Shown here: positions 42,356 through 50,871 of the stretch, piece after piece
Numbering within the stretch: position 1 is the first letter of the stretch
Layout: every line of letters begins with the position of its first letter
From: Mangrovimonas futianensis
Lineage (GTDB): Bacteria; Bacteroidota; Bacteroidia; Flavobacteriales; Flavobacteriaceae
Direction: 5' to 3'
NCBI RefSeq assembly: GCF_021245805.1
Contig: NZ_JAJJNF010000001.1
Location: 558,001 to 622,000 of the forward strand
Length of the DNA stretch: 64,000 nucleotides
The notes under the pieces: generated by a model
Told to the model about the DNA's origin: nothing
Databases searched by the model: none
The model's input: only the letters and a program-made list of their open reading frames with translations
Position numbers and translations under genes: made by a program

Positions 42356-42889
42356 TTATCGAATTTGTTTTTGTCTATCTGGATGTTGTATTTTAAGGGA
42401 GCTAAAAAAATCATTTTTCCTATCCTCATCAAATTTTTTAACCATTGCATAAATCCCGTAATACTGTACACCATTAAGCTGCAATATTAAACACTCAGCT
42501 GTTTTAATTTCGCTTTCCCTATCAATAAAAATCATCTTATATGCTTCAAAATCATCAATAAAAATCTGAATAGAATTGGAATAATCAAACTTTTTACCCT
42601 TTAGCATTTCTATCACCTGATTAGATATAAGTTTATAATTGGATCTCAGCTTAAATAAGCTACTGCTACAATCTTTTATTTCAATACCTCCCAAATCTAC
42701 AGGTACTGACCTTACAAAAACAAAGGAATCGTTTTCATTTTGGAAATGATAGCCAACTGCCTTGGCTCCGCTTTCAAGTTGTTCATATTTTTTTACCGAA
42801 CCAGGAAATTCTACTGAAATAACTTCATCAATTTTAGTTTGGCTATTAACTGTTAAAGCAAACAACAGTAAAAACAATGTAATTCTCAT
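42356..42889 (-). CDS. secreted hypothetical protein
   Basis: 177 residues: signal peptide (cleavage after about VNSQ, residue 17), then a mixed alpha/beta domain ending in a Lys/Arg-rich tail. No family recognised. It lies between REP-like hairpins with a second small gene, in a segment more AT-rich than its surroundings, so it may have been acquired. Confidence 0.65.
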   Translation of the reverse strand: MRITLFLLLFALTVNSQTKIDEVISVEFPGSVKKYEQLESGAKAVGYHFQNENDSFVFVRSVPVDLGGIEIKDCSSSLFKLRSNYKLISNQVIEMLKGKKFDYSNSIQIFIDDFEAYKMIFIDRESEIKTAECLILQLNGVQYYGIYAMVKKFDEDRKNDFFSSLKIQHPDRQKQIR

Positions 42890-42980
42890 TTATTTTTAGT
42901 AATCTTTTTATTTTATCTCATCAATCTAACCTTAAGTTTAAAGTAATTTGCCTTCTCAAGATAGTCCATTTTGCTGTGAA

Positions 42981-43166
42981 TCAAGTTATAATCTTATAAA
43001 TCACCAGAAAAATACTTCCAATAATTACACCTAAACTTCTCACAAAAACACTAAAGCGTATTATACTTCCCGACTCTTTGTATTTTTTATAATCACTTTT
43101 GATATGGATTGCACAATAAAATCCAAACATTATAAACAAAAATATAATTGAGTCTATATCCTTCAT
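42981..43166 (-). CDS. small two-helix membrane protein, hypothetical
   Basis: 61 residues from the ATG at 43166: two hydrophobic segments (about 4-20 and 38-57) joined by a Lys/Tyr-rich loop (KSDYKKYKESGS). The longer open frame back to 43220 would run into the hairpin at 43194-43216 and is rejected. No family recognised; existence is plausible, not certain. Confidence 0.5.
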   Translation of the reverse strand: MKDIDSIIFLFIMFGFYCAIHIKSDYKKYKESGSIIRFSVFVRSLGVIIGSIFLVIYKIIT

Positions 43167-43193
43167 CTCTTTAATAAACCGGTTCCCCCCGCT

Positions 43194-43216
43194 ACCGCAC
43201 GATTGTATCGTGTGGT
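43194..43216. repeat. RAYT-flanking REP hairpin, left copy
   Basis: ACCGCACGAT-TGT-ATCGTGTGGT: a 10-bp stem (one G-T pair) with a 3-base loop. Core CGATTGTATCG is identical to the reverse complement of the right copy, and the flanking GCNGGG-type bases also agree. Confidence 0.75.
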
Positions 43217-43241
43217 CCATCTAACTGATTCCAACAAAACT

Positions 43242-43805
43242 TTAGCCAAGATATTGAAAAACTACAATACCATCAAGCAATCCTTTCTCCCCTGCATAAT
43301 CCCTCGCACTACTATAAACATAGTCTTTTGCCTTATACACCAAACCCGCCTCTACAGGATTATTATGCACATAAGTTATTTTTTCCTGTATCACCCTACT
43401 ACTCCAAAGTTCTATGGGCTTATTGTCATGACGCCAAAATTGGTAGCCATTAACATTTGACGAATTGTCTGCGGCTTTCCTGAACCGTTCCAACAGAAAC
43501 ACCTTCCTACTTTCGATTGGGTTTTCAATTATAGCCTTCACTACCGCTTTGCTCGTAAACCGTTTAAAATCCCCCAATAGAAGAGCAGGATCCCGACCTT
43601 GAACACTTCTGAAAACCAAATGAACATGATTGGTCATAATGCACCATGCCGCTATCTCCATCCCTTTCTCATTTTGACAATAGGACAAACTTTCTAAAAC
43701 AATATCTTTGTATTGATTCCGGGTAAAAACGTCTAACCATTCCACCACGGCAAAACTCACAAAGTATAGCCCCTCTGGATTATAGAACTTGTAATTGCGA
43801 CTCAT
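43242..43805 (-). CDS. REP-associated tyrosine transposase (RAYT)
   Basis: 187 residues, Y1 HUH transposase of the IS200/IS605-related REP family: metal-binding HVH at residues 60-62 (WCIMTNHVHLVF), the RAYT-specific FKRFTSKAVVKAI helix, and the probable catalytic Tyr145 in EKITYVHNNPVEAGLV. RAYTs cut and join single-stranded REP hairpins; matching hairpins flank this gene in opposite orientation, 25 bases after its stop and 79 bases before its start. The frame looks intact. Confidence 0.93.
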   Translation of the reverse strand: MSRNYKFYNPEGLYFVSFAVVEWLDVFTRNQYKDIVLESLSYCQNEKGMEIAAWCIMTNHVHLVFRSVQGRDPALLLGDFKRFTSKAVVKAIIENPIESRKVFLLERFRKAADNSSNVNGYQFWRHDNKPIELWSSRVIQEKITYVHNNPVEAGLVYKAKDYVYSSARDYAGEKGLLDGIVVFQYLG

Positions 43806-43883
43806 AAGCCTAAAAGTACAAAAATCACAAATGAAAAATTCAATTCTGATAGGACTTCAATCAGTCTTTAAAAGGATTAGGAA

Positions 43884-43908
43884 CGCGATACAATCGCGCA
43901 CCAGCTGG
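43884..43908. repeat. RAYT-flanking REP hairpin, right copy
   Basis: CGCGAT-ACA-ATCGCG, a perfect 6-bp stem, followed by the palindrome CCAGCTGG. Compared with the left copy in inverted orientation, 21 of 28 positions agree, including CGATACAATCG and the AGCNGGG tail. Confidence 0.75.
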
Positions 43909-43916
43909 GAAAAGAA

Positions 43917-45005
43917 TTAAGATTTCACCCACTTAATAACCTGTTTAGTATCGGTTTGTAAAAAGTAAAGCCCCGATTTCAACGGATTTACATAAAGGCT
44001 ATTGGTTCCTTCTTTAAGTTGGAACTGAAGCACTTTGTTTCCATAGATATCATAAACCGTGACACCTTGCACATGCGTGGATTTTAGTAAAAGATGCTCA
44101 TTCACGGGATTCTGTTCAAGTCGTAAGCTTTCACGGCTAGCAGACACCTCAACAATTGATAATGTTGCACAAGCATCTTCTATCTCCTCCAGAGTATTAC
44201 AACCCTCCACATTGGTGTCTATAGTAATAACCGCACCTTCAGGTGGGCTTGCCAAATAGTTACAAATAGAGGGCACCGCACAAAGAGATAAACTGCCATT
44301 AAGCAGTAAATCCAGATTGCCCCCAATGCTGGTATCACCAGTACCTAGTCCTTCCAACGAAGCCAAACTAGCATTGTCTTCTATAAAAACACCGCCTTCA
44401 GGGCCCCCAACAATGGTTTCCACATTGGCCAACGCACTAATATCAGTCAGCAATGGGTTTTCAACAAGCTCCAAAGTCTCGCCAATATAGATCAGGCTAT
44501 CAAAGCCCAACAAACTAACTAGCATCCCATTATCCCGAACAATCACCGATCCCTCTACCGAAGTTAATCCTTCAAAGCCTTCCAAATCTTCAAGACTCCC
44601 ACAGGTTCTGATGGTAAATTCTCCCACAATAGCTTCCAAATTGCTCAAGGCAGAAACAGAGCTTAGGGCGTCTAAATCCCTTAAAATAAAACCATCCAAG
44701 GCATCATTCCCTATGGTTGTAAAATTCTCCATCCCTGCCAAAGTTGTCAGGTTGGGACAATCTCTAATCTCAAATGCTCCAAAGCTTCCCGTCAATTGTG
44801 AAAGCACACTTAAATCCACAATATCGTCACCAGAAATTTCAACATCTACCCCATCTGGTAAAAACGTACAGCTCGGGTAATCTACTGCAAAGGCATCCAA
44901 CTCGGCTTGGGAATTAAAAGCGATGGGAGCAACAGGACATTGAGCTCTCAAAAAAGGGCTGAAAAACACAAAAAGCAAGACAAAGAAAAACCGATAGTTG
45001 GCCAT
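43917..45005 (-). CDS. T9SS-secreted receptor-L-domain-like repeat protein
   Basis: 362 residues: signal peptide (to about LRAQ, residue 21), then repeats of some 25 residues (about 55-240) of the receptor L-domain/leucine-rich type (LEAIVGEFTIRTCGSLEDL ... LTSVEGSVIVRDNGMLVSL), and a T9SS C-terminal domain (LRLEQNPVNEHLLL ... VTVYDIYGNKVL ... LKSGLYFLQT ... QVIKWVKS). Likely a surface binding protein. Its last 33 bases are repeated at 42234-42266. Confidence 0.85.
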   Translation of the reverse strand: MANYRFFFVLLFVFFSPFLRAQCPVAPIAFNSQAELDAFAVDYPSCTFLPDGVDVEISGDDIVDLSVLSQLTGSFGAFEIRDCPNLTTLAGMENFTTIGNDALDGFILRDLDALSSVSALSNLEAIVGEFTIRTCGSLEDLEGFEGLTSVEGSVIVRDNGMLVSLLGFDSLIYIGETLELVENPLLTDISALANVETIVGGPEGGVFIEDNASLASLEGLGTGDTSIGGNLDLLLNGSLSLCAVPSICNYLASPPEGAVITIDTNVEGCNTLEEIEDACATLSIVEVSASRESLRLEQNPVNEHLLLKSTHVQGVTVYDIYGNKVLQFQLKEGTNSLYVNPLKSGLYFLQTDTKQVIKWVKS

Positions 45006-45114
45006 ATTTCGAAAGAATAAAAAGAGTTAATAGCCTAATAAATATACGTGTTTTTCTATTAAGAATTGAAACAGATAACACGTATAAACCTCCCTTTATA
45101 ATGATGATCTCCTC

Positions 45115-46266
45115 CTATTCTTCCTTTTTCGATTGCAATGCTTTTCTTGTAAAACGTCTGGCCAACCAATTCCTAACAGGCTCATCATATTTCTTTAATA
45201 CAATGTAAGACAACAACAAGGTGCCCACTAACAATGCTAATCCAGCCAAAATTCCTTGACCTAACGGAATTTCATTATTGACAACCCAAGCATAGAAAAC
45301 ATAGGTAAACGGGAAGTGAATAATATAAATAGGGTATGATATATCACCTAAAAAGGTGCAAAGCCTCTCTGTAAAACCGCTTTTTACTTTACCTATAGCC
45401 CCCAAATAAATAATTACAGGAAATATCAAAATCACAGATAAGGAATCATAAATGCCGTTTGCCCATAAATGGTCATATCCCCCTACTCTAGGGAATGATA
45501 ACACCACCACTAGCAACAGACTGGTCAATAAAAAAGTTCTTTTCCCGTCTACCACTTTTACCACACGCCTTAGCAGCATCCCCGCCATATATGGAAACAA
45601 CAGACGGGTAAACCCAATCCTTAATTGGTTAGGCTCCACAGACCAACCTCCAATGATATCACCGTTTGGACTCGTTACGGCTAGGTGTATTAAAGCAATG
45701 GCAGCAATAAAAACCAGTACCGATAGTATGGTTTTTGATAATTTTCGCAGTACTAGGGCATGCAATATATTGGCTATGTATTCCAAAAACAAGGACCAAG
45801 CCGGACCATTAAGCGGATGCATTTCATGCCATCCCCTGATATCCATAGACGGTGGAACCGGAATTAAAGTATAGCCAATTAGTGTTATCAAAATTAATTG
45901 CCAAAAAGAAGTGTCCGCTATGTTTGGAAAATAAGGAGACTCTCCAAAATAAAAGCAAATAGCACCCATGGTCATCCCAAAAATAATCATGGGGTGTAGT
46001 CGAATAAGTCGGCGCTTAAAAAAATCTTTTAGGGTCATTTGATCCCAACGATCGTCATAAGCATGAGCCATCACATAACCCGATAGCATAAAAAAGAAAT
46101 CTACAGCCAAATAACCATGATTGATAAGCTGTTTTACATGGTCACCTCCCGAGTACACTTCAAGAACATGAAACAAAACCACTACTATGGCTGCAACACC
46201 CCTCAACGCATCGAGAATTAGAAAGTGCTTTTTAGAATCCGAAAATGTTGAACTTGCCTTTATCAT
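45115..46266 (-). CDS. acyltransferase family 3 (OafA/YrhL-like) membrane protein
   Basis: 383 residues with about ten transmembrane helices and the motif FLILDALRGVAAIVVVLFHV containing the conserved His, plus GYLAVDFFFMLSGYVM and a later DISYPIYIIHFPF. Such enzymes O-acetylate polysaccharides or lipids at the membrane. It begins at the ATG at 46266. The AraC-type regulator is divergently transcribed 140 bases away, and may control it. Confidence 0.88.
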   Translation of the reverse strand: MIKASSTFSDSKKHFLILDALRGVAAIVVVLFHVLEVYSGGDHVKQLINHGYLAVDFFFMLSGYVMAHAYDDRWDQMTLKDFFKRRLIRLHPMIIFGMTMGAICFYFGESPYFPNIADTSFWQLILITLIGYTLIPVPPSMDIRGWHEMHPLNGPAWSLFLEYIANILHALVLRKLSKTILSVLVFIAAIALIHLAVTSPNGDIIGGWSVEPNQLRIGFTRLLFPYMAGMLLRRVVKVVDGKRTFLLTSLLLVVVLSFPRVGGYDHLWANGIYDSLSVILIFPVIIYLGAIGKVKSGFTERLCTFLGDISYPIYIIHFPFTYVFYAWVVNNEIPLGQGILAGLALLVGTLLLSYIVLKKYDEPVRNWLARRFTRKALQSKKEE

Positions 46267-46294
46267 AAATGTATATCTCAATTATTATTTGCAC

Positions 46295-46309
46295 ACCTTA
46301 TAACAAGGT
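46295..46309. promoter_or_regulatory. Inverted repeat between the acyltransferase and AraC genes
   Basis: ACCTT-ATAAC-AAGGT, a perfect 5-bp inverted repeat in the 140-base divergent intergenic region; a possible regulator site only. Confidence 0.25.
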
Positions 46310-46377
46310 ATGGACTCCTGTCAAAAATAGAATGATGTCAAACTAAGTTATTGTCCTATTTTAGATTTTTGTTGTCT

Positions 46378-46385
46378 TATATTTG
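46378..46385 (+). promoter_or_regulatory. -7 promoter element (TATATTTG) of the AraC-type gene
   Basis: A perfect TAnnTTTG box 21 bases before the start codon at 46407. Confidence 0.6.
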
Positions 46386-46406
46386 CAATTATCATAGTAT
46401 TTAAAC

Positions 46407-47282
46407 ATGGAAGCCATAGAAAACATAAAATATAGTCATGTAGATATTGATACAGATAAGTCTTTCTTTTTTGACCATGTTCATATTGTTTGGGATGAAC
46501 AAATTTCGTTTCACCAAAGTGACGAATGGGAATTGTCATATATCATAACTGGCAGCGGAACACGCGTGATTGGTGATGTGATGGAAACATTCTCAAAAGG
46601 TGAAATCATATTACTTCCTCCCAAGCTCCCGCATGTCTGGTATTTTGATGAACACGTTCATGACAAATATGGCAAGATTGAAAACATAACCATCATTTTT
46701 CCGGACTCTTTTTTAAAAAGATGCGCCGAGGTATTCCCAGAAGCAAAAAAGACTATTGAGTACATTAAAAACCTGAATAAAGGAATGAGTCTTGAAGGTG
46801 AAATTTTACCTTATGTACAAACTTTAATGACATCTATGACTTCCCAAAATAACCTGGAGCAGTTAGGATCCCTCCTCCATATACTTTCACATATAGCATC
46901 CAGCAAAGAAATGAGGGTGGTAGGCTATAGTGAGAAGAAAAGAAACAATGCCCAAAAAATGCAAAAGATATACCGCTATATATTGGTTAATTATAGTACT
47001 AAAATAACGCTTGATGACATTGCAAAACATGTAGGGATGAACCGTTCATCTTTTTGCACCTTTTTTAAAAGAGAAAGTGGTAAATCCTTTTTTTCGGCCA
47101 TTAGAGATTACAGAATAAATTGCGCCTGCTTAATGCTCAAGGAAACCGAGATATCTATTGCCGATATTTGCTTTGCAGTGGGCTTCAATGACATCCCATA
47201 TTTCAATCGTTCTTTCAAAAAACAAATGGGTTGCTCTCCCAACGATTATAGAGTTCAAAGGCATATAAATCCCACACCTTAA
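46407..47282 (+). CDS. AraC-family transcriptional regulator
   Basis: 291 residues: N-terminal cupin-like ligand domain (about 1-110; ELSYIITGSGTRVIGD, GEIILLPPKLPHVW) and a C-terminal double HTH (about 190-285; ITLDDIAKHVGMNRSSFCTF ... ISIADICFAVGFNDIPYFNR). Such cupin-AraC proteins usually respond to a sugar or similar ligand. It is divergent from the acyltransferase gene. Confidence 0.92.
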   Translation: MEAIENIKYSHVDIDTDKSFFFDHVHIVWDEQISFHQSDEWELSYIITGSGTRVIGDVMETFSKGEIILLPPKLPHVWYFDEHVHDKYGKIENITIIFPDSFLKRCAEVFPEAKKTIEYIKNLNKGMSLEGEILPYVQTLMTSMTSQNNLEQLGSLLHILSHIASSKEMRVVGYSEKKRNNAQKMQKIYRYILVNYSTKITLDDIAKHVGMNRSSFCTFFKRESGKSFFSAIRDYRINCACLMLKETEISIADICFAVGFNDIPYFNRSFKKQMGCSPNDYRVQRHINPTP

Positions 47283-47326
47283 GCAAACCATTATAGCTCG
47301 AAACTTTTTAAAGCATTTTTTAGGTA

Positions 47327-47405
47327 GGTTTCCTTCGGGTCTTCTCCGGGTTTCCTTCGGGTCTCCTTCGGGTTTGGTTCGGGTGAGTTCGGGTGGGTTC
47401 GGGTC
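47327..47405. repeat. TTCGGGT-type tandem repeat block
   Basis: Seven or so degenerate copies of a 10-13 base unit built around TTCGGGT (for example TTCCTTCGGGTC, TTCGGGTGAG). It is the first part of the 313-base gap 47283-47596, which holds no convincing gene; a minus-strand open frame across it merely translates the repeat as Asp-Pro-Lys-Glu-Thr-like units. Confidence 0.7.
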
Positions 47406-47461
47406 ATCTGGACCAGCCCTGTCAATTCAAAAGTAAAAAGAAGCTTCCCCAATAGTAGCCC

Positions 47462-47500
47462 TATGGCAAAGGTATGGATACAGTATGGATAATGTATGGA
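47462..47500. repeat. GTATGGATA tandem repeat
   Basis: Three tandem GTATGGA(T/A)(A/G) units within 35 bases, second repeat block of the same gap. Confidence 0.6.
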
Positions 47501-47507
47501 AGATGCA

Positions 47508-47570
47508 TTTCGGCAAAAAGTACAATTTTCGGCAAAATCGGCAAAAAACGGTAGAAACGGCAAAAAGAAG
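47508..47570. repeat. CGGCAAAA interspersed repeat
   Basis: Four copies of CGGCAAA(A) (at about 47511, 47530, 47539 and 47558) interspersed with A-rich spacers, third repeat block of the gap, ending 30 bases before aat. Confidence 0.6.
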
Positions 47571-47596
47571 AAAACTAATAAGAAGAGGAGCCTCCC

Positions 47597-48220
47597 TTAC
47601 AAATAACTCAAAAACACCTCCCGATCCATATCCTCGGCGCCCAAACTGGCCAAATGATGGGTGTACACTTGGCAATCAATAAGCCGATAATTGGTCTCCT
47701 GAACAAACTGGATAAAACCCACCTTACTGGCATTACTTACTTTAGAAAACATGCTCTCCCCACAAAACATCCCCTGCCCCAAATCCACACCGTACAAACC
47801 ACCCACCAATTCATCTTCCAGCCAAACCTCAACCGATTTGGCATACCCCAGGCGGTGCAGTTCCTCATAGGCAGCAATCATATCCCTGGTTATCCAAGTC
47901 CCATCCTGCCCTTTCCGCTCCATGTGGGAGCAAGCGTCTATCACCTTCTTAAAATCTTGATTGTAAGTAACCTTAAATTTCCCGCTTTTTAAAACCTGCT
48001 TCATACTTTTGGAAACCTTCAACTTCTCTGGAAACAAAACAAACCGTGGGTCGGGGCACCACCATAAAATGGGCTGATCATCTTCAAACCAAGGAAAAAT
48101 GCCTTTGCCATAAGCATCCAGCAAGCGACTTACAGACAAATCGCCCCCAATGGCCAATAAGCCTTCTAGGGAGGCTTGGTCTAAAGGTGGAAACGGATCA
48201 TCGGCTCGTAAAAATATCAT
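47597..48220 (-). CDS. aat: leucyl/phenylalanyl-tRNA--protein transferase
   Basis: 207 residues. Motifs: PPLDQASLEGLLAIGGDLS, RLLDAYGKGIFPWFEDDQPILWW, and GLYGVDLGQGMFCGESMFS. It adds Leu or Phe to N-terminal Lys/Arg for the N-end rule (ClpS-ClpAP). Slightly shorter than the E. coli protein, without its N-terminal extension. Confidence 0.95.
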   Translation of the reverse strand: MIFLRADDPFPPLDQASLEGLLAIGGDLSVSRLLDAYGKGIFPWFEDDQPILWWCPDPRFVLFPEKLKVSKSMKQVLKSGKFKVTYNQDFKKVIDACSHMERKGQDGTWITRDMIAAYEELHRLGYAKSVEVWLEDELVGGLYGVDLGQGMFCGESMFSKVSNASKVGFIQFVQETNYRLIDCQVYTHHLASLGAEDMDREVFLSYL

Positions 48221-48225
48221 ATAAA

Positions 48226-48254
48226 AAAACCTGCTAACATGGGGTCAGCAGGTC
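48226..48254 (-). terminator. Terminator of the DUF3127 gene
   Basis: ACCTGCT / AGCAGGT stem, followed by TTTTTTT on the minus strand, between the DUF3127 gene and aat. Confidence 0.8.
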
Positions 48255-48279
48255 TAATGTAATTGTTTCTTATGATTTA

Positions 48280-48657
48280 TTAAAACGGTAAATCATCGTG
48301 ATCTTCATCATTTAAATCATTGGCTGGTTCAAAAGCCTCAGCTGGCGGCATAGGTGGCATATTTCCATTTGAAGCATCCGCTTGTAGCGCTTCAATTCTC
48401 CATCCTTGAATCGAGTTAAAATATTTAGTCTCTCCTTGTGGATTCACCCATTCTCTTCCTCTTAAATTGATGCTAACTTTCACCTGTTGTCCTACTTGAA
48501 ATGTATTTAACAAATCCGTTTTATCTTGAACAAACTCAATCATGATGTGCTGCGGATATTGCTCTTCTGTAGTTACAACTACCTCACGCTTTCTAAAACC
48601 ATTACTTCCAAACGATTGCGTGTCTCCAATCAATTTAATTCTTCCTTGTACTTCCAT
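48280..48657 (-). CDS. DUF3127 protein (single-strand-DNA-binding-like fold)
   Basis: 125 residues: N-terminal OB-fold-like domain (about 1-85, MEVQGRIKLIGDTQSFGSNG ... FRKREVVV ... VNPQGETKYFNSIQGWRIE) and an acidic tail ending DEDHDDLPF, strongly reminiscent of the acidic SSB C-terminus that recruits partners. DUF3127 is common in Bacteroidota; its role is unknown but a nucleic-acid-binding one is a fair inference. Confidence 0.85.
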   Translation of the reverse strand: MEVQGRIKLIGDTQSFGSNGFRKREVVVTTEEQYPQHIMIEFVQDKTDLLNTFQVGQQVKVSINLRGREWVNPQGETKYFNSIQGWRIEALQADASNGNMPPMPPAEAFEPANDLNDEDHDDLPF

Positions 48658-48677
48658 TTTCTAATTCAATTTACTAA

Positions 48678-49547
48678 TTACGATAATAATATTTTCCAGG
48701 CGCTTTCTACATCGCCATAACTTAAATAATTTTGTGCCAACTTATGTTTCTCCCTGTTGGTAGCGGTCTTCAAATAAGGGTGTTTCTCAGATAGTTGAGA
48801 CACAAAGGTCTTCACCTCATCTTGAGACGGCAAGGTTTCTACATTGCCTAACATTCCCAAATCATTACCCGTTAGCACCATGCTATTCCTAATGGCTTCA
48901 GGCATGCTATCCACTCCTATGCCCAAGGTAGTCAAAGGTTTTGGAATTTCAAAAAACCCACTCTTGGCTCTACTGTAATAACTGCCACCTGCACGAGAAA
49001 CCAAATCTAATTTTTCCTGAACAATCATGCCATGATCATCTAGCACATCGCCGTCCAAATGCAGCTTGATCACCTCACAGATAATTAAATTTCCAGCACC
49101 ACCTTCAGTCCCCAATTTGATAATATCATTGACCTTGCACTCAAATTGCACAGGCGATTCTGCTACTCTATAAGGTTTCACCAAATCAGATGGAACCATG
49201 GTCAATCCGGCCTTGTCAAATTCATTGACCCCATCAGGGTATTCTGTACTGCTCAATGACATTTGGTGTACCAAATCATAGTTCACCACATTGATAACCA
49301 CCTCTCTCGTTGCTTCAGCATTCTCCAAAGTGTGCTTAGTGGTATTATCCCTAACTCTTCGAGCCGGCGAAAATACCAAAATTGGCGGATTCGAGCTAAA
49401 CACATTAAAGAAACTAAACGGAGACAAGTTTGGATTTCCGCTTTCATCCACGGTACTTGCAAAAGCTATAGGCCTAGGCGCAACAGCACTCTGTAAATAA
49501 GCCTGCAATTTGGCTGTAGGCAATTCCTGAGGTTCGTATGAGGTCAT
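48678..49547 (-). CDS. flavin reductase-like FMN-binding protein
   Basis: 289 residues, FMN-binding split barrel of the flavin reductase family: APRPIAFASTVDESGNPNLS, PFSFFNVFSSNPPILVFSPA, EATREVVINVVN, and a C-terminal helical extension absent from small family members. It binds FMN; activity may be NAD(P)H:flavin reduction. The start MTSYEPQE at 49547 lies 17 bases after a perfect -7 box; the frame extends 10 codons further but overlaps that box. Confidence 0.88.
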   Translation of the reverse strand: MTSYEPQELPTAKLQAYLQSAVAPRPIAFASTVDESGNPNLSPFSFFNVFSSNPPILVFSPARRVRDNTTKHTLENAEATREVVINVVNYDLVHQMSLSSTEYPDGVNEFDKAGLTMVPSDLVKPYRVAESPVQFECKVNDIIKLGTEGGAGNLIICEVIKLHLDGDVLDDHGMIVQEKLDLVSRAGGSYYSRAKSGFFEIPKPLTTLGIGVDSMPEAIRNSMVLTGNDLGMLGNVETLPSQDEVKTFVSQLSEKHPYLKTATNREKHKLAQNYLSYGDVESAWKILLS

Positions 49548-49564
49548 TAAGTTTCCAATTTGTA

Positions 49565-49572
49565 CAAATGTA
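49565..49572 (-). promoter_or_regulatory. -7 promoter element (TACATTTG on the minus strand)
   Basis: A perfect box 17 bases upstream of the flavin reductase ATG, with a TTG-rich -33 region; it rules out the longer in-frame start. Confidence 0.65.
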
Positions 49573-49666
49573 ACCAATTAGCATTTCAACAAAAAATGAT
49601 TTGAAGTAGGACTTGTACAATATTATTAACAGAATTACATTATATTTCAAGAACAAAATAAGTCGC

Positions 49667-50869
49667 ATGCTTTTTTCAAAATACCCCAATGTCATGAGAT
49701 GGGTCATGGTGTTCCTCTCTTTTGTCATTATATCCCTCATTTTGTGGAATACCTATGTATTTTTTCAAAACTTCAAGGAAGAAGAGCGCACCAAAATGGA
49801 AAACTGGTCCTTTGCCCAAAAGGAGTATTTGAGGATTTTAGACAACCTTTCCATAGATAACGACTTCAATCCAAAGGATCTAGACCTTATCTTGAAAATA
49901 CTAGGAAGCAATACCACCACACCCATGATTGTGGCCGACCAAGATTTGAATGTGGTAACTTTTAGTAACATTGGAGAAAGCAAAGTGACCGACTCCACCT
50001 TTGTAAGCAAGAAAGACTCGTTGTTTGTGATGAACAATGCCAAACAACTCATTGAGCAATTCAGCAATGAAAACAAACCCATTGCCATTATCAATGAAAA
50101 CCAAACACTCTACTACGGAAATTCACCATTACTCAATAAACTCAAATATTATCCGCTTGCGCTTATTTTGATTATCGTCCTGTTTAGCGCTGTGGTTTAT
50201 TTCTTTTATAGAAGCTCCAAGATAGCGACCCAGAACAAACTCTGGTCTGGTATGGCCAAGGAAACAGCACATCAAATAGGAACGCCTTTGTCCTCATTGA
50301 TTGGTTGGACCGAAATATTAAAATCTGAAAACACCAACCCCGAGTACATCGTAGAAATTGAGAAAGACATTAGCAGGCTGCAAACCATTACCGAACGCTT
50401 CAGCAAAATAGGCTCTGTGCCCACCTTGCAAAAAGCCGATATTGTGAAGGAAACTATTGAGTCTTATGACTATCTGAAGGCACGTTCCTCAAGTCTAGTG
50501 GAATTTGAACTTGAGACCCCTCAAGAAGAAATTTTTGTGCTTTTAAACCAGCAACTTTATAGTTGGACCATAGAAAACTTAGTAAAAAATGCCATTGACG
50601 CCATGAAGGGAAAAGGAAAACTATCGGTACGCATTACGCATTTGGAAGACGAAGTGAAAATTCAAGTAAAAGATACCGGAAAAGGTCTCCATAAAAACCA
50701 ATTTAAAAGTATATTTGAACCTGGTTTCACCACCAAAAAAAGAGGCTGGGGACTGGGTCTTTCTTTGGCAAAGCGCATTATTGAAGACTTTCACAGTGGC
50801 AAGATTAAAGTTTTACATTCTGAAATAGGAAAAGGAACCACCATGCAAATCATCTTAAAAACCATCTAA
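49667..50869 (+). CDS. orphan sensor histidine kinase
   Basis: 400 residues: two membrane helices (about 10-32 and 158-178) around a periplasmic domain of some 120 residues, then HisKA with phospho-acceptor His in AKETAHQIGTPLSSLIGW and a HATPase_c domain (NLVKNAIDAMKGKGKLSV, DTGKGLH, GWGLGLSLAKRIIE). No response regulator gene adjoins; its only neighbour is a small zinc-ribbon membrane protein 2 bases downstream. I start at the ATG at 49667; the in-frame TTG at 49613 is less likely. Confidence 0.92.
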   Translation: MLFSKYPNVMRWVMVFLSFVIISLILWNTYVFFQNFKEEERTKMENWSFAQKEYLRILDNLSIDNDFNPKDLDLILKILGSNTTTPMIVADQDLNVVTFSNIGESKVTDSTFVSKKDSLFVMNNAKQLIEQFSNENKPIAIINENQTLYYGNSPLLNKLKYYPLALILIIVLFSAVVYFFYRSSKIATQNKLWSGMAKETAHQIGTPLSSLIGWTEILKSENTNPEYIVEIEKDISRLQTITERFSKIGSVPTLQKADIVKETIESYDYLKARSSSLVEFELETPQEEIFVLLNQQLYSWTIENLVKNAIDAMKGKGKLSVRITHLEDEVKIQVKDTGKGLHKNQFKSIFEPGFTTKKRGWGLGLSLAKRIIEDFHSGKIKVLHSEIGKGTTMQIILKTI

Positions 50870-50871
50870 AT

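Noticed and set aside
43167..43220. Longer start for the small two-helix protein
   Set aside because: The extension reads through the REP hairpin and adds a sequence unlike a membrane-protein N-terminus.
47291..47563. Minus-strand open frame over the repeat region
   Set aside because: It translates the TTCGGGT repeat into a low-complexity run, has no family features, and overlaps a second frame of similar quality; judged non-coding.
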